Notes: generated by a model not told the origin, from the sequence alone. Numbered from the stretch's first letter, positions 51,520 through 64,000 are shown. The stretch: 64,000 nucleotides of DNA from Dermatophagoides farinae (GCF_024713945.1 NC_134677.1:3165001-3229000); one strand, 5' to 3'. Numbers and translations are program-made.

Positions 51520-52361
51520 CCGAGACCAGGATTCGACAAATAAATGCTTATCAATAGGGATGTGGCCTTCCTTTTTATACATGGCCTTAGTGTGACATAC
51601 AAATTGGCTCAACATGATTTCAAAACGCACAATCTCTGCAATATCTTCGAATGTCGAAACATAAATATATACATCGACACAACCATAGACATTATAATGG
51701 AGAGGATTTTTTTTTTGTTTTTGAACAAAAAATTTATTTAGCTTCCCTCTCCGAATACTACGTGTGTGATCGAAAGAGATAAATATGCTTTGCTTCTCTG
51801 TGTGTTTTTGTGTGCGTGTGTTCTAAATGCTGCCATATTAGGATCGTTACATTGAAAGACATATATTTGAAGATTGGAATTTGTATGTCCCACAACAACA
51901 TATGACATTCAAACAATCCTGAAAAAAATGTATTATATGTTGTCATTTAGGCATTATTTGGGAGAATTATAATCGCTTCCCTGTCGAGAAACCATGTGCT
52001 CTGGTGTATGTATTGGCTGCTTTTTGATACTGGTCGCAATTAAATATCGATCCTGTTACTATAAGTTAACTTCGATGACAATTGTGTATAAATACATGCA
52101 ATGAACCGTGCAAATTAGTGCAATGAACTGATGTGTTTGTGTGTGTGTGTGTGTGCACTTTGCTCTGAGATTGCATATGAAGCATCAATTTGTCTGTCAG
52201 TGACATAATTAGTTTTATATCATCAATTCAATAAATAACAATTATCACAATATTTCTATTTACATGAGGATAAATCAATCAATATAATTGTTATTTTTCC
52301 AATATCCAGCGTGACATATGTTCCCAGATTTATTATGATGATCGAAAATTTTATATAATTA
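51520..52361. other. Intergenic spacer
   Basis: About 0.84 kb between the mpaB-like start and the C1-RhoGAP stop codon. It contains a GT microsatellite near 52136-52155 and AT-rich sequence. No gene seen. Confidence 0.6.
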
Positions 52362-53861
52362 TTAGCGATCCTCGCAACAACGTTTCCAAAAATCGATGTT
52401 TATGTTTAACAAGGCCGACATAATGTCCGCTTGGACATTAAATATCTTGATTTGCATTTGTTTGTTATCATTTTCACTCACATCCGGACATCGTATCAAA
52501 TGTTTAGCGAACACATCCATCAGAATTTGTTTTGTAATATGGCTACTATAATTTCTGACCAATAAATGTTTAACATGTATCATGAACATTGCCAAAGCAT
52601 ATCGATGAATGGCAGCAATTCCATTACTAATCGATTCTTCAACATATCTGACTTTCTCTTCATTTGACCATTGATTACCTGAAATCGAGAGTGATCATCA
52701 ATCAATATATGATTGCTACTACACTTATTTTATAACATACCGGAAAGTTTGGCAAAATCATTCCATTGATGACTTGGTATGAGCGAATCATCAAGACGTT
52801 TCAACATATTAATGACCATGGCACAGATAGTGTTTATGTTAAGTTTACTTATGGCAATGGCTGAATTGCTTGGACCAAGATATTTGTCCAACAATTTACA
52901 TGCTTCTTGATCATTATTATTAGTTGTATATAGATATCGATGTTCTATGCCTCGTTGCTCAATTTGACAAAAACATTTTTTCAACAAAACAATTGCATTT
53001 GAATTTAATGCAAATTTTTTTTTCAATATCGGTTTACAAGCAAGTATTGACCATTCAACTTTTATCTTTTGATGACAATTTTGATCAAGTATAAAATCAC
53101 ATTTAGTACATTTTTGATAAGTTTTGAGAGGTAATATGGTATTATTACATAGGTAACATTTTGAGAATTGTAACTTATTCTGGAACAATTCGAAATGATG
53201 GAGTTTTGTCATAACATTCTGGCCAATATTGGTAGCTGATTCAGAAGAGTTGGGTTTATGACAATCATCAGAAACGAATGCTACAGGTGAAACAGACAAA
53301 GATGGTTCAAAATCCTTTCGATTGACCTTCAAACTTGACGTAGTTGGGATTGAATCAGACAACAATTGATCATCGAATTCGGATTGTCTTGATTGTTCAT
53401 TCGTTATCATATTGTCGTCATTTTCTACTTGAACGGTAGCCAATTCATCAGTTGAATTGTCTGATTGGCCGCCACCATCCCTTAGAGCGATATCGATTTC
53501 TGAGGCTAAATTTGATATCTTGGTACGAATTCCTATCAAACTATCTCGGTAACCATTTGTTTCTGGCTGAAAATTATTCAATTCATTACGAAGTTCGATA
53601 ATCGATTTTAGCAAAACTGATTGTTTACCATCGGAATTACCGAAAGATACTGGATAATCGCCTGACAAAAGAGTTTCATATGAATCAAGTAATGAATTGG
53701 TTGCTGACAGTAAATCTATGAAAACACATTTATCGTGATGGTATCAAAATAATTAAGAATAGTTAATTCACACCTTTACGATTGGAAAGAATATGTCCGA
53801 AAACAATGTCCAAATCTTCCAACAGTTTATTGGTGTATTGACGTTTGATATCTCGATTCAT
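52362..53861 (-). CDS. C1 and RhoGAP domain protein, RACGAP1/RotundRacGAP-like, probably without GAP catalysis
   Basis: Three minus-strand exons, 53774-53861, 52741-53715 and 52362-52678, give 459 residues. The N-terminus has a heptad-like segment (SIIELRNELNNFQ, then IRTKISNLASEIDIAL), then a Ser/Asp/Asn-rich linker. A C1-like zinc domain spans about 202-256 (Cys216/219, Cys232/235, Cys243, Cys256), but the histidine expected between the second CxxC and Cys243 is Asp240. A RhoGAP-like fold follows: VLLKKCFCQIEQRG, LNINTICAMVINMLKRLDDS, HRYALAMFMIHVKHLL. The arginine-finger position (usual GLYRISG) reads YLYTTNN, with Thr293. The C1-RhoGAP order resembles RACGAP1 or fly RacGAP84C/rotund, regulators of Rac/Rho in cytokinesis and spermatogenesis. 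Orthology is uncertain because the sequence is very divergent. Confidence 0.65.
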
Positions 53862-53998
53862 AGCCTTTTTGTAAACAACTTTTCAACAATAAAAACGGTC
53901 ATTTATTAGACTTTTAAGGCTGCCTTTATATAATATTTTAGAATGAGAGAATATTTACAACAATTAAAGGGGTCTTAATAATTAGAGATCTAATTTGA

Positions 53999-56330
53999 TT
54001 ATAAAAGAAAATGTTGGCACAATGTTGTGTTGTAGGAGTGAGCAGTGAGTAGGCGACAGAGCATTTCGTATTTACAATTTTCATCATCACATTTGTTCTC
54101 ATCGCCGATATTATCGCTTAGATTGTAGAAATAATGATGGAAATATTTGAATAATCGGTTCGATTCTTGCATTCTACGAGCCGATCTTTCTTTGCGGCTG
54201 ATCGGTGTTCGCATTCGCATGACCAATCGATGCCATTCCGTTGGTGACAATGTTTTCATTTCGTAAGCTTGGCGGGCTCGATATGATAACCGATATTGTG
54301 GGGGCATTCGATCTCGAGCTAGATTTGCTTCGGTTAAATTGAGGAAATATGTCTCATGGTCAATAATGTCGAATGTTTGTTGGTCGATAACATAGATTCG
54401 ATAGCCAGGATTGACATTTCCAAATGTAGTCACGCTAGGTCCAATGTAGGCCACGTTAGTTGGCATGTAAGTTGTTTCATGATCCGAATCCAACTCTGGG
54501 CGTACTTCTCGGTAAAATATTTCAAATTCATCATTATGGGTATGGCCAAAAAATTGTCCTTTGATGATTGATGCAAATCGATTGATGATCTGGTTGTAAT
54601 TCATACTCCATATTTGAGCACAATCATTTGAACCGGGTGGTACATGTCCAATGATCTGCACCTGCGGTAACAAAAAAAAAGACTATAAGCTATCGGTGCA
54701 AATATCAATCCGGTAAACAAACCATTTCGCCCAATCTTTCCGATTCAGTTAGTTGCTGTATGAGCCATTCTAATTGTTGACCAGGATCGGTTGCATTCAA
54801 TAGAACCCACCAATTCTGTGTGTTGCAAAAATTTGTATTCAACGAAATGATTTTCAATCCTTTCTTAGCTCGAGTAGCAAAATAAGCTCCCCTGAAATGA
54901 GAAATATAATTCATTGAGAAAATTCTAACACAGTACACTGAGATCATCATACCTTTCAACTGTTGAACGTGTGTCTGATGGCAACCAACGCAACCATATC
55001 GATGATAATCGATCATAAAGCCATTGTTTGGAATATTTTTGCTTGATCGCCGGGTGTGAATACAGAGGAAAACTGTTTAACAGAGAAAAATAAATTTTTT
55101 TTTGGTCATTGTCGATTGGCTTACAACAAATTAATAAGAATACCGACCTGTTCATGGGTAAGCTTTCATGATTACCGACTACCGGATATATAGGAACATG
55201 ACTGAAATATTTGTCAAACAAATGACCAGCTATGTCGATATATTCAAGTTGACTTTGTTTTGTTTGATTCCATATATCATGAGGTGGAATATCACCAGTC
55301 CATAGAATGTATTCAATGTCCGGATGATTTTGTCGAATCCATTGAAATGTTTGGTCAACTAGTCGTAACGGTACATCACAATCTCTATAATCACCCCAAT
55401 AACCGGCACGATGTGATGTTTTTACCTTAGTTGTTGACGATGTAGACGGGGGAGAATCAGCCCGACAGCAAAGAGGTTCGTTGCATACTGCATTAGAATT
55501 TTCCCGATATTCAAGATCTATATGAAGATCTGATATCTGCAACACTTTGAAAGATTGTTGTGCTCGAAATGGCCAACGAAACAATGGTTTGGTGAACAAG
55601 GGTCGATCAGGCAGGCGGACATTCCATTTGTAAAGCGGATGAGCAACCGAATTGCATGTTTCTCCCAACAAAAAACCACACACCTCATTAGAGCTGATAT
55701 TCACTTGTGACATGACGACGACGAATTCCTCCTTCAAGAAATGAGATATTCATTGGTTTAGAATGGTGACAAAATACCATGAGTCACAATACCAACAATG
55801 AAGTTGTCCACGTATCCATCACAGACACGATCCGTTTGTAGGGCCAGCGTTTTGCATAAGTATTTGGTCACATAGGCCACATCTTCGAAACCTCTTCCAT
55901 AATCGATTAAATATTTGATTCCGGTCATCGTTATCTTACAAGCCAAACACGTTCCAGATGATGATCGTCCTTGTTGTACATTTTTGACCATCTGCTTCAG
56001 GTTCAATAAACGAAACGCTTTCTTGAGCAATCCTATAACCATTGTACTGGTGCTCGAACCTTTATCAGCATTTGGTGAAGATGACGGTGATAGAGATGGT
56101 TCATTAGGGTTCAAGTGGTTATCAATCCAATTTTCAGTTTCATATCGATCGTCCATTTTAACTGAGGGCTCCATCTTGTCCAGTGTGATGACAGTCTTTA
56201 CGATGCCATTGTCTTTGAAACTTTTGATCGAATTTTCATCAATACGACAATTCACTTGGTTAGATTTATTTGATAACAATATGGAGCAAATATGAATAAT
56301 GATCAGAATTGCAATGTTAAATCGATTCAT
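53999..56330 (-). CDS. SMPD1: Acid sphingomyelinase (sphingomyelin phosphodiesterase)
   Basis: Hydrolyses sphingomyelin to ceramide and phosphocholine in lysosomes or after secretion. Five minus-strand exons: 55778-56330, 55148-55703, 54953-55072, 54723-54891 and 53999-54661, with phases agreeing, give 686 residues (human SMPD1 is about 630). A signal peptide (FNIAILIIIHICSILLS) is followed by a Ser/Pro-rich stretch and a saposin-B domain from about Cys128 (GTCLACKITMTGIKYLIDYG to NEVCGFLLGETC). The calcineurin-like zinc phosphoesterase core has all metal motifs: ISDLHID, WTGDIPPHD, VVGNHES, IIGHVPPG and FFGHTHNDEF. The C-terminal Cys-rich region is present. Exon 2 uses the acceptor at 55704; nearer AGs break the frame. 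Confidence 0.96.
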
Positions 56331-57533
56331 TGTATGTGAATAAGTTGAAAAAGATGGATTTTTCTCAATTGAGTAAGAATCGATAAAGGGCGATCTTCAA
56401 TAAAAACAAAGTCTACAATGCCAATGATAGCATGGCATAATGGCATTGATTGATGAATGAGATCATGTAATTAAATATCGAATGATTTGTTCAAGTTTAA
56501 ATATTAATTCATAAATCGATCCAGATCTAATCGTTATTTATATTATTTTGACCTTTATAATGAATCATGACCAATCAATTAATGACAGCAACAAGATATT
56601 GTATAAAGTATTGTAACTGGTGAACACGAGGTTACCGGGTGCCGTATCAATGTAAAAGTTCAGTCACAAAGCAAAAGCAAATGATCATCTGACCGACTGG
56701 TCATTCAAAATTCAATGTCAAAGAGATTAAGATTAGTTGTGCATGTGAATGAAAACAGGCAACATTTTCTTAGCTGATCAATGACGATTAAAGCGCTCTC
56801 ATTATCATTCGATTGAAAAAACCGGATCAACCGTACGAATTGATATGCTACAAAAAGAGGTTCTCGCCGGACTAGAGTGACGTTCAAACTGGCCAAACAT
56901 TTCCGTATTACTCATACATACTTACGATCAATAAGGTCAAGGACAAGGTCTTATCAACAAACATGTTCACTATTATGGTATCATAGATAAAATCGAAACA
57001 TATATCCATAGCATTGCATCGAGGTTACCTACAAGAGATAACAGCTCATTATCGATATTAATCATCAACTAAAACGACAAACAAACATCAATAGCTAAGA
57101 ACGAAATCATCAAACTTTTGGAAAATGGTGCGAAATAACAAAATTTCACTTGTTGTTGATGAATAAAACATTGAAACGATCCAATCACATTGTATATCAA
57201 TAAGATATATAAAGGTAATAATAATTTATTGATTTTTGAAAAAAATGAGACAATATATACAAAAATATTGGCCAGCCAATTTAATTGTTTGAAAATATAC
57301 AGACACATTATTATAGTAAATGTACAATTTAGGTGGGCATTATGCTTTTTACAATTGTATAAAGTGGTCATCAAATTAGCACGAAACAAAGAAAATCAGT
57401 TCAAATAATAACAAAAAAAATTACATTTAACAAAAAAAAACCAAAAAAAGGTTATCACAATTCGTGTCAATGGTTGAGATATGATCACTCAATTTAAATT
57501 CTGTCCATGATGATTAAAAAAACCCAAAAATGT
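56331..57533. other. Intergenic region between sphingomyelinase start and DDR 3' end
   Basis: About 1.2 kb. The promoter of the sphingomyelinase gene should lie at its left side and the 3' untranslated region of the receptor gene at its right. Short ORFs on both strands (56705-56896, 57069-57389) lack family resemblance or splice context. No gene called. Confidence 0.6.
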
Positions 57534-60500
57534 CTATAGCTGATGTAAAGCCAGACTTTTTGTCTGCAGAAAATGAACTATCTCGGTGAATTCTGGACGA
57601 GAATCTATCGAATGTTGCGTACATTCGACAATCAAATCATAAATATCATCAGGACAATCTTTCGGTTTGGTCAATCGAAGTAGGCATTTAGAATCATTGG
57701 AATCGTTGAATGGATGGTTGTAAAAGGCTGAAGAGGAATCGCATATCTTTCAACAAAAAAAATGACATTAATGGTTTTCGTTAGATTTGATAAATTGCAA
57801 GACAAACCTTTTCCACATGGTCATCGTTAAAAATCTCAGACAAAAGTTCATCATCACTGAGTAATTGATGAGGCAATGACTGACAGTATTTCATAATCTC
57901 CCAAAGAGTTACGCCAAAGCTGAACACATCACTTTTGCTAGTGAAAGTACTTTTGATAACCGTTTCATAGCTCATCCATCGAACAGGAAAAATTTGTTGG
58001 TAATATTCATTTTTGTAATCTTTGTTCGAGGCACCCGTATCAGTGATTTTAACTTGAAGATTCTTTTGATATATGAGACAATTCCGAGCGGCTAGATCAC
58101 GATGAAAAAAACCATGAACATGTAAATTTTGCATCGCTTCAGCTATTTGTCGAGCGATTTCTACCAATTGTCCGATCCTAAAGGCATATTGATTTTAAAA
58201 AATTAAATAAAAACAAATTAAAGACAAATGACACTAACCGTATGAGCGATGGTGAACAGTTACGAAGAAATTTCTTGAGATCCATATCACCATATTCAAT
58301 GACCATGGCAAGATAGTCATATTTGGATATGTAACCATACAACCGAGCAAAAGTATTCTGGCATTGATTCGATAAGTGCCATTTTTCGTTCATTTCTTGC
58401 ATGAATTCCTGTTGAGATTTAAGATCGTCCGAAGACAACGTTTTCAAAATGACCAATTGTTTGTCATTTTTTCGGCAGAGATAGCCAAGCTCACAGTCAC
58501 CGTATTTGTTATAACCAAAATGACCATCGATAATGCTTACTTCTTTGTCCTTTAACAAGGGAACCGGAAGATTTTGTGGTGAGCCATTGCGGTTATTGTA
58601 TGGAGTATTCTCATAGCTTTTTAACGAAGACGATGGTGTGGATGAATTGAGTTTCAATACTTTCGATGTATTCGATGATAGTGATGATGGGGCTGATTCG
58701 TGTTTGGGAAAAATTTGACTTGCAGTGCATCCAGGAAGTGGAGCAACTGGTACTAGCTGACTATTTCCATTACGATTAACAGCAAATATATTGTTTGCCA
58801 ATCCAGTGTGGATAGCGTTGGGAGCATGATCACTGCCATTGCGTAAGAGGACATCGGTCGATGCATAATATCGAGCTTTTCCATCATCTTGGTTGATCAT
58901 AGTTTTAGTAAACGAGGAAATTAATGGTTGAGGTTGGCGGCTCATGATTAGCAATGAATTACTGGTTTTGTTCGCCATAAATGTTGAGGGTCCATTGCCG
59001 ATTAAATCGGGCACAGCATATTCGGGATCTGGACTATTATTAGGAAAGCCTGTATGATGAAAACGATGTGGCTCACAATAGATTGCAGACGGCGAAACAT
59101 CTTTCATTGGAACGGTCGTATATTCAGAACCTGCACGAAAATGGGCAATCAAATATGAAATGAACGGTCATTCAATTCGATCGCGTGAATACTAACCAGT
59201 TATCTTTTCTTTTCGTTTGCGTGCCAACCATATCAACATGATGATGAATATGACGATGAGTAGGGCAACCATTATTGCAGAACCAATGAAAAGAAATGGC
59301 TCTTTATATAGAATATTCCTATGTGTGCTGCTCGAGGTTTGTATAGCAGTCGTAGCAATCGGTCGACTGTCAACGAAATCCAATTCATTGATTGATAATC
59401 CTCGATTGATGGGACTGGAATCAAAGGTGACCTATTTGGAACACATGTGATCAGAAGAATAGATACAAGAATTGTTAAAAACATACCTCACTAATCAGCA
59501 GCCATTTGGCAGCGAATCTGAAATCGAATTTGATGAAACGACCGATACGATGATGAAGATGAACGACTACATCGCGTGCTTTCTCTACAACCATATCGGG
59601 CATATAAGCAAAATCTTCAGGAATCGGTGCCCATTGTCTGCCATCTAAACTAAACCAGATTTGTGCCGAATGGAACACTTGTATATCCTTGGTGAAAATA
59701 TTATGACAATGGAAAGTGGCTGCGGTAAAATTGCGAATGTCAGCAAAACGGAACGTAATTGATACAACACTTTGTGTATTTGCTTTCCAACCGATCCATT
59801 CGAATCCTTTATTTACTTTATAATTATCATCACCACGTATACCATCTACTAATTGGCCAAGTCCATCGCTTAAAAACCCAGTTTCTGAACGATATCCATC
59901 ATATGTATGGTCAATAAGATCACCAAAACGGCCATTCAATTGTCCGTCCATCATTGAATAGGAAATTGGGCCATCTATGAGAGCAAAAGAAAAGAGGCAA
60001 AGGTCAAATTCAAATTAAGATGTAGATGGATGATACGAAAAAGTTACCTTGATAAGGACAGCCATAGATTTCAAATCGTAAGCAGCAAGTTCGGGTATAT
60101 GATGAAACGGGCAATAATCGTATGGCTGTCACAGCGACCAATGGAATGGTTAAAATATTTTCAACAATCGAATACGTGTCCATGTTTCCTTGGATATCCT
60201 GCAATTTTAGAGATAAGAATTTTTTATTTTTAAAAAAGAATGAAAACAACTTTTCTAAAATGAAATTTTGGAATGTTTCCACCATAAATCATTGGCCCCC
60301 AAGTTTGAACTGCGTTCAGGATCGTTCAGAAACCAACACATTGACAATGATGATGATGTTGGCAAGCCAAATGGATTTTATAGTTGCTCAAGCATCGGGG
60401 CAGCAGTTAATCGACAATGTATTTTTGTCGGCGGCACAATGCCGAGCCAGTTATGATTCAATGTTTCTGGATGACTTGGCTCTAATCTCAACATTCCAAT

Positions 60501-62793
60501 GAAATGTCTAGCTCATACAAACAACATTAATAAAAGGCCAAATTGATTTGATCGAAAAAAGAACAAAAACAAAACAAAAGCCAATTCCGAAACGATCAAA
60601 TTCGAGTCAGAACGATCAAATCGGTAGTCAACTTAATCAAGCTGGTATATTGTTCGTGTCAAGAACAACAAAACGAAAAAAAAATAAAAAATAAACTCCG
60701 ATGAAATGGATGGCTTCGATGACGATAGACAGAATTGGATTCAGGACAGTATATTCAATGCAGCAGTTAGAGGATTTCGATTTCACAGAGAAATAGTGTA
60801 GCGAGACCAATTCCATTTGTTTGGTTCAAATACAATCGAATGAAAAAACAATGAACTCCAATCCAATTTGGCTACGGATATCGTTAACATTATGAAGGTG
60901 TATGTATGTGTGTGTATTTCGTGAAATGAAATTCTTTAGATGGAATGGCTGTTTTTTTTTGTTTTATGTATATGGGACCACATCGATCATCGTATTTTCA
61001 AATACATCAACTACCTCTAATACTCGTCGTGGAAGCCATCCATAATTTTTATGCTATGATGGATCTCAATTTGAATATAGGTCCTCAAACACAAATGCAC
61101 ATTATCCATATATATATAAAATATAAATTTGGGATAACATACACGGGATATACAACAGATGTTCCGATTCAGGCCCCTTGTGTTTCGACATACCACACAC
61201 ACACACACTTGGCGACAGACCGCATACACTTCATTTCCATGCATATTGACTTTTTTTTGTGTTGGTTGTCACAAATACATTCCATGACAGATTTACATCC
61301 TACGAATATTGACTATGAATTGGAAGCTATAGATCAGGAAATCGAATCCAGATAGAGGATCGATTAATGTAAATTTGGAAATGTTTATAAGAGAATCTAG
61401 TTTCAGCAAATCAGTCCAGTACACGAGAGAATGCATTTGGGACATTTAATAAGAATAGAAAGAAGTGAACATCAAAGATTCTTAGTGCTGTGTACTTCTT
61501 GGTAATTTAATTCAATTAGGCCAGCTATGCATATTCAGAATAGAAAAATCTTGAAGTGTCTAATTTAGCCTAAGTGCTGATGGTATAATATGCAAATATT
61601 CGAATTACAAAAAATGGCGCCATAGGTATGGGCATCCATTCTCAATGGAGCGATTTACAGCTGGACAGAAGCCAATTAGTAGCTAGCTAGCTTGATTGAT
61701 CCCATCCATATACCATAGTTGTTAAGGCAGGAATGAATTCAAGTTAAATCGACAATGCAAATGTTTTGTATATGGAATTCCTCCTGCTGCATCGTTTTTA
61801 CGAATAACGTACATTTGGGACCGGGAAGAATGCATGCCCATTTTCAGTGATAAGTAGAAAGGAACATTCTCATCATCATCATTTGAATCGCTTTGTTTGA
61901 AGCGGTTAAAAATCAATTTAGCTCGGCTAAAATGAATTTCATGCTCGTTTGACGATGACATCAAAATGATGGCCGTATGTTCATAGTCATAGAGAAACGA
62001 AACATATCGCCATCATCATCTTGGCTGATTGTCATCTTCGTCATCCATATTACAATTATACAAGCAAATGGCACATTATACTATACTTGACAGAATACGT
62101 GTTTAACATGATAATTCTACAATACATAAAACACATACGTTGTTCGGTCATGGTGATATTGATTTGAATTGTATGAAATAATTTCTACTTCATGTGATAC
62201 AATATACGCCCGTGGTCTATGACTTTTTGTTATGGATCAACGGTTTGAAATCACTGATATAGACTAGCATTATGTCAATCAAGAGGAATGGTTTTGATGT
62301 ATGTGTCTTTTAGTTGTTGCTGATGACCAGTAACCGGGCAACAGATATGGTGTATATACTTACAAATTCTCCATATGAATTGCTCCAACGAGTCCACTTG
62401 ATACCATCACGAGAATAGTTGAGCCAGAATACTTCGGCAAATTCAACTCCCATACCGTTACCAAATCTTCCTTGTGTGGCTATCTTGGTAATCACAAACG
62501 GTTCAGTTAAATTGATTTGAATCCATTCGTGACCGGAATTGGTTTGGTTAATTTGACTGGATGGACACCATGCTCCACCATTTAATTCACGATTCAGTCT
62601 GTATATAATGACAATGGTTTAATCAAGGCAAACAAACACACACATATTACAATTACAAACCTGGCGTTTTGTGGTCCAACACTTTGTTCATTGTAGCTAG
62701 ATGAAGCACTGAGTGCTGAATCGGGTATAACACCGGATTCCATACCGAGAGCATTGATTCCATTCGGCTCACATATGGATGTAAACGTTTGTT
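57534..62793 (-). CDS. Ddr: Discoidin-domain receptor tyrosine kinase-like protein (5' end missing)
   Basis: Eight minus-strand exons: 62661-62793, 62364-62598, 60048-60198, 59487-59974, 59197-59431, 58239-59130, 57808-58177 and 57534-57746, giving about 904 residues after an unseen signal-peptide exon. The discoidin domain starts at ICEPNGINALGMESGVIPD and includes GGAWCPSS, TQGRFGNGMG and LRFEIYGC. The DS-like domain runs DGPISYSMMDGQ to AAKWLLISE. One transmembrane helix (IGSAIMVALLIVIFIIMLIW) precedes a long juxtamembrane region and a kinase domain. HRDLAARN and the VILK lysine are kept, but DFG is DTG (TDTGASN) and the glycine loop reads DGHFGYNKYG. DDRs bind collagen; kinase output here may be reduced. 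The upstream exon starts in phase 1 and its donor was not found before the right edge. Confidence 0.93.
60199..62363. other. Large intron of the DDR-like gene with unassigned ORFs
   Basis: A 2.2 kb intron, far longer than the others in this gene. It holds a plus-strand ORF ending at 60502 (QQLIDNVFLSAAQCRASYD) and a minus-strand ORF at 61722-61961 (HEIHFSRAKLIFNRFKQSD) of more protein-like composition than the surroundings. Neither matches a known family or has paired splice sites in phase with the flanking exons. A CA-rich patch (near 61194-61210) is also present. Confidence 0.35.
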
Positions 62794-64000
62794 CTAACAC
62801 AAAAAATCAACAACAATGAAAAATATTAAACAGTGTGAATTTGGGAATAACAATCCAATTAACAATGAGCCAAGTGTGAATATTGTTTTGCTGCTGTTGG
62901 CAATAAAATCAATTATATTGATTATAATAATAGCTTCAAGCCAATAATAGTCAACTCTAATGATGATGGCATACTATCTTTCACGGTAACATCACTTCTT
63001 TTGTAGGTTTTATCACATACTACTTGGCATTTTCGAAATTCAGATATTTAAATTAAATTAGCATCCATTCACAATTACAACCTAGTCAACCCATGCAGTT
63101 AGCCAGCCGGGAGCCATATTTTATGTACATTATTATTATACTTTGATCTAGCTATTGCCAATCAAAATTTTACTGTCGCACAAATTTGACGATATAATGG
63201 ATCCAATGAAAAAAATGAAAAAAAAATCGATTCAAATCAGCTAAATGAATGAATACTACCCGGGATTTATTGCATTCAATCATTGCCCAACAGGGCCCAA
63301 AGCAATACAAGTGAAGAAAAAGCAATGCAAGCTATATGCAATCTGTGACAAAATATTGATAGTTATTAAAACCGGATATGGCAGATAGATAGGTTCACGG
63401 GAGCCATATAATATCATGTCGTTAACGGTGTTTTAATTGTATACAAAGCCATTAGTGTAACATGTTAAAGGACGAGTTGAACATGAAATTTTAAATCTTA
63501 GAGAATAAATGGCTAGATTCGTTTAGTGAAATCTTTTTAAACAGTAACATACACAAACAAACAAAACACACCGTTAATGTTCCCATTTTTTTTGTGTACA
63601 ATTCACAACATTAAATGCCATTCATTAGATGCACGATTCAAAAACGATCTAAAAAGTAGAAAAATGAACAATTTTAATCGGCAATAGAATGAATCGATGT
63701 AAAATTTTTTTTGTCAACGACAACTTTGGCTCACACATATAAAAACACAAACACACACACGCAAACAGGATCGATAAAAGTTTTTTTAAATTGATATTTG
63801 AACAAAAAACGAATGAAACGAAAAGAAAAGCCCCCTTCCTAGATGAAAGTAAGAATGGAGCTAGAAAATTAAATTTTATTCTTTTGCAATGTCAAACAAT
63901 TTATTTTGTTTTGACACACACACACACACACGTTTGTACATATAGATTCTAAACGATTTTCGAATATGCTGGAACAATGGACAGACACAGTGTTCACGAT
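62794..64000. other. Upstream region or first intron of the DDR-like gene
   Basis: No exon encoding a signal peptide in phase with 62793 was found, so the first coding exon probably lies beyond the right edge. The stretch is AT-rich, with CA microsatellites near 63750-63763 and 63915-63930. No other gene is visible. Confidence 0.5.

Noticed and set aside
50186-62793. Minus-strand gene series as an operon
   Set aside because: Each gene has its own spacer of 0.1-1.2 kb, functions are unrelated, and trans-spliced operons are not established for arthropods.
1-64000. tRNA genes, snRNAs or viral insertions
   Set aside because: Scanning by eye for TFC-arm/anticodon patterns and for reverse transcriptase, integrase or capsid-like frames gave nothing supportable; divergent RNAs could still be missed without a covariance search.

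Overview
The window is nuclear DNA of a eukaryote. It is AT-rich (roughly 30% G+C outside coding exons) and full of CAT/ATG, GT/CA and poly-T microsatellites. Genes are intact and multi-exon, with mostly 50-100 bp GT-AG introns and a few longer ones. The gene set (a peritrophin-type chitin-binding domain joined to a chitin deacetylase, Evi5, acid sphingomyelinase, a discoidin-domain receptor) points to an arthropod. Compact introns with this base composition suggest an acariform (astigmatid, Dermatophagoides-like) mite. That placement is inference; no species-diagnostic sequence was identified. No virus, bacterial insert, CRISPR array or recognisable transposase was seen.

Layout, left to right. 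1-1352: a possible exon fragment, then a roughly 210 bp repeat whose inverted second copy lies at 28.65-28.87 kb. 1353-4709 (+): valyl-tRNA synthetase. 4835-6451 (-): an ENOSF1-type enolase-superfamily dehydratase, convergent with it. 8964-11388 (+): an F-box/LRR protein with a paired-CxxC insertion. 13970-15795 (+): an SLC17 anion transporter with a TATA promoter. 15.8-30.3 kb: a large microsatellite-rich region without confident genes. 30304-37282 (+): a 1,656-residue CDA5-like chitin deacetylase. 38148-40986 (-): the Evi5 Rab-GAP. 41-49.2 kb: a second gene-poor stretch. 49258-49581 (+): a small XTBD (CDKN2AIPNL-like) protein. From 50 kb to the right edge four genes lie on the minus strand: a DUF2236/mpaB-type oxygenase, a C1-RhoGAP protein, acid sphingomyelinase, and a discoidin-domain receptor kinase whose first exon is not found.

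The genes are functionally unrelated neighbours (translation, sugar-acid metabolism, ubiquitin ligation, transport, cuticle, vesicle traffic, lysosome, adhesion), as expected for a compact arthropod chromosome. I rebuilt exon structures by matching reading phase across GT-AG boundaries. Each model gives an uninterrupted frame and most have lengths close to their families.

No clearly new biological system was found. The best leads are the inverted dispersed repeat; a RhoGAP domain lacking its arginine finger beside a C1 domain with an altered zinc ligand; a DDR kinase with DTG instead of DFG and an eroded glycine loop; the paired CxxC-QAI insertion in the F-box protein; the very long Ser/Thr linker in the chitin deacetylase; and two close perfect palindromes upstream of the XTBD gene.
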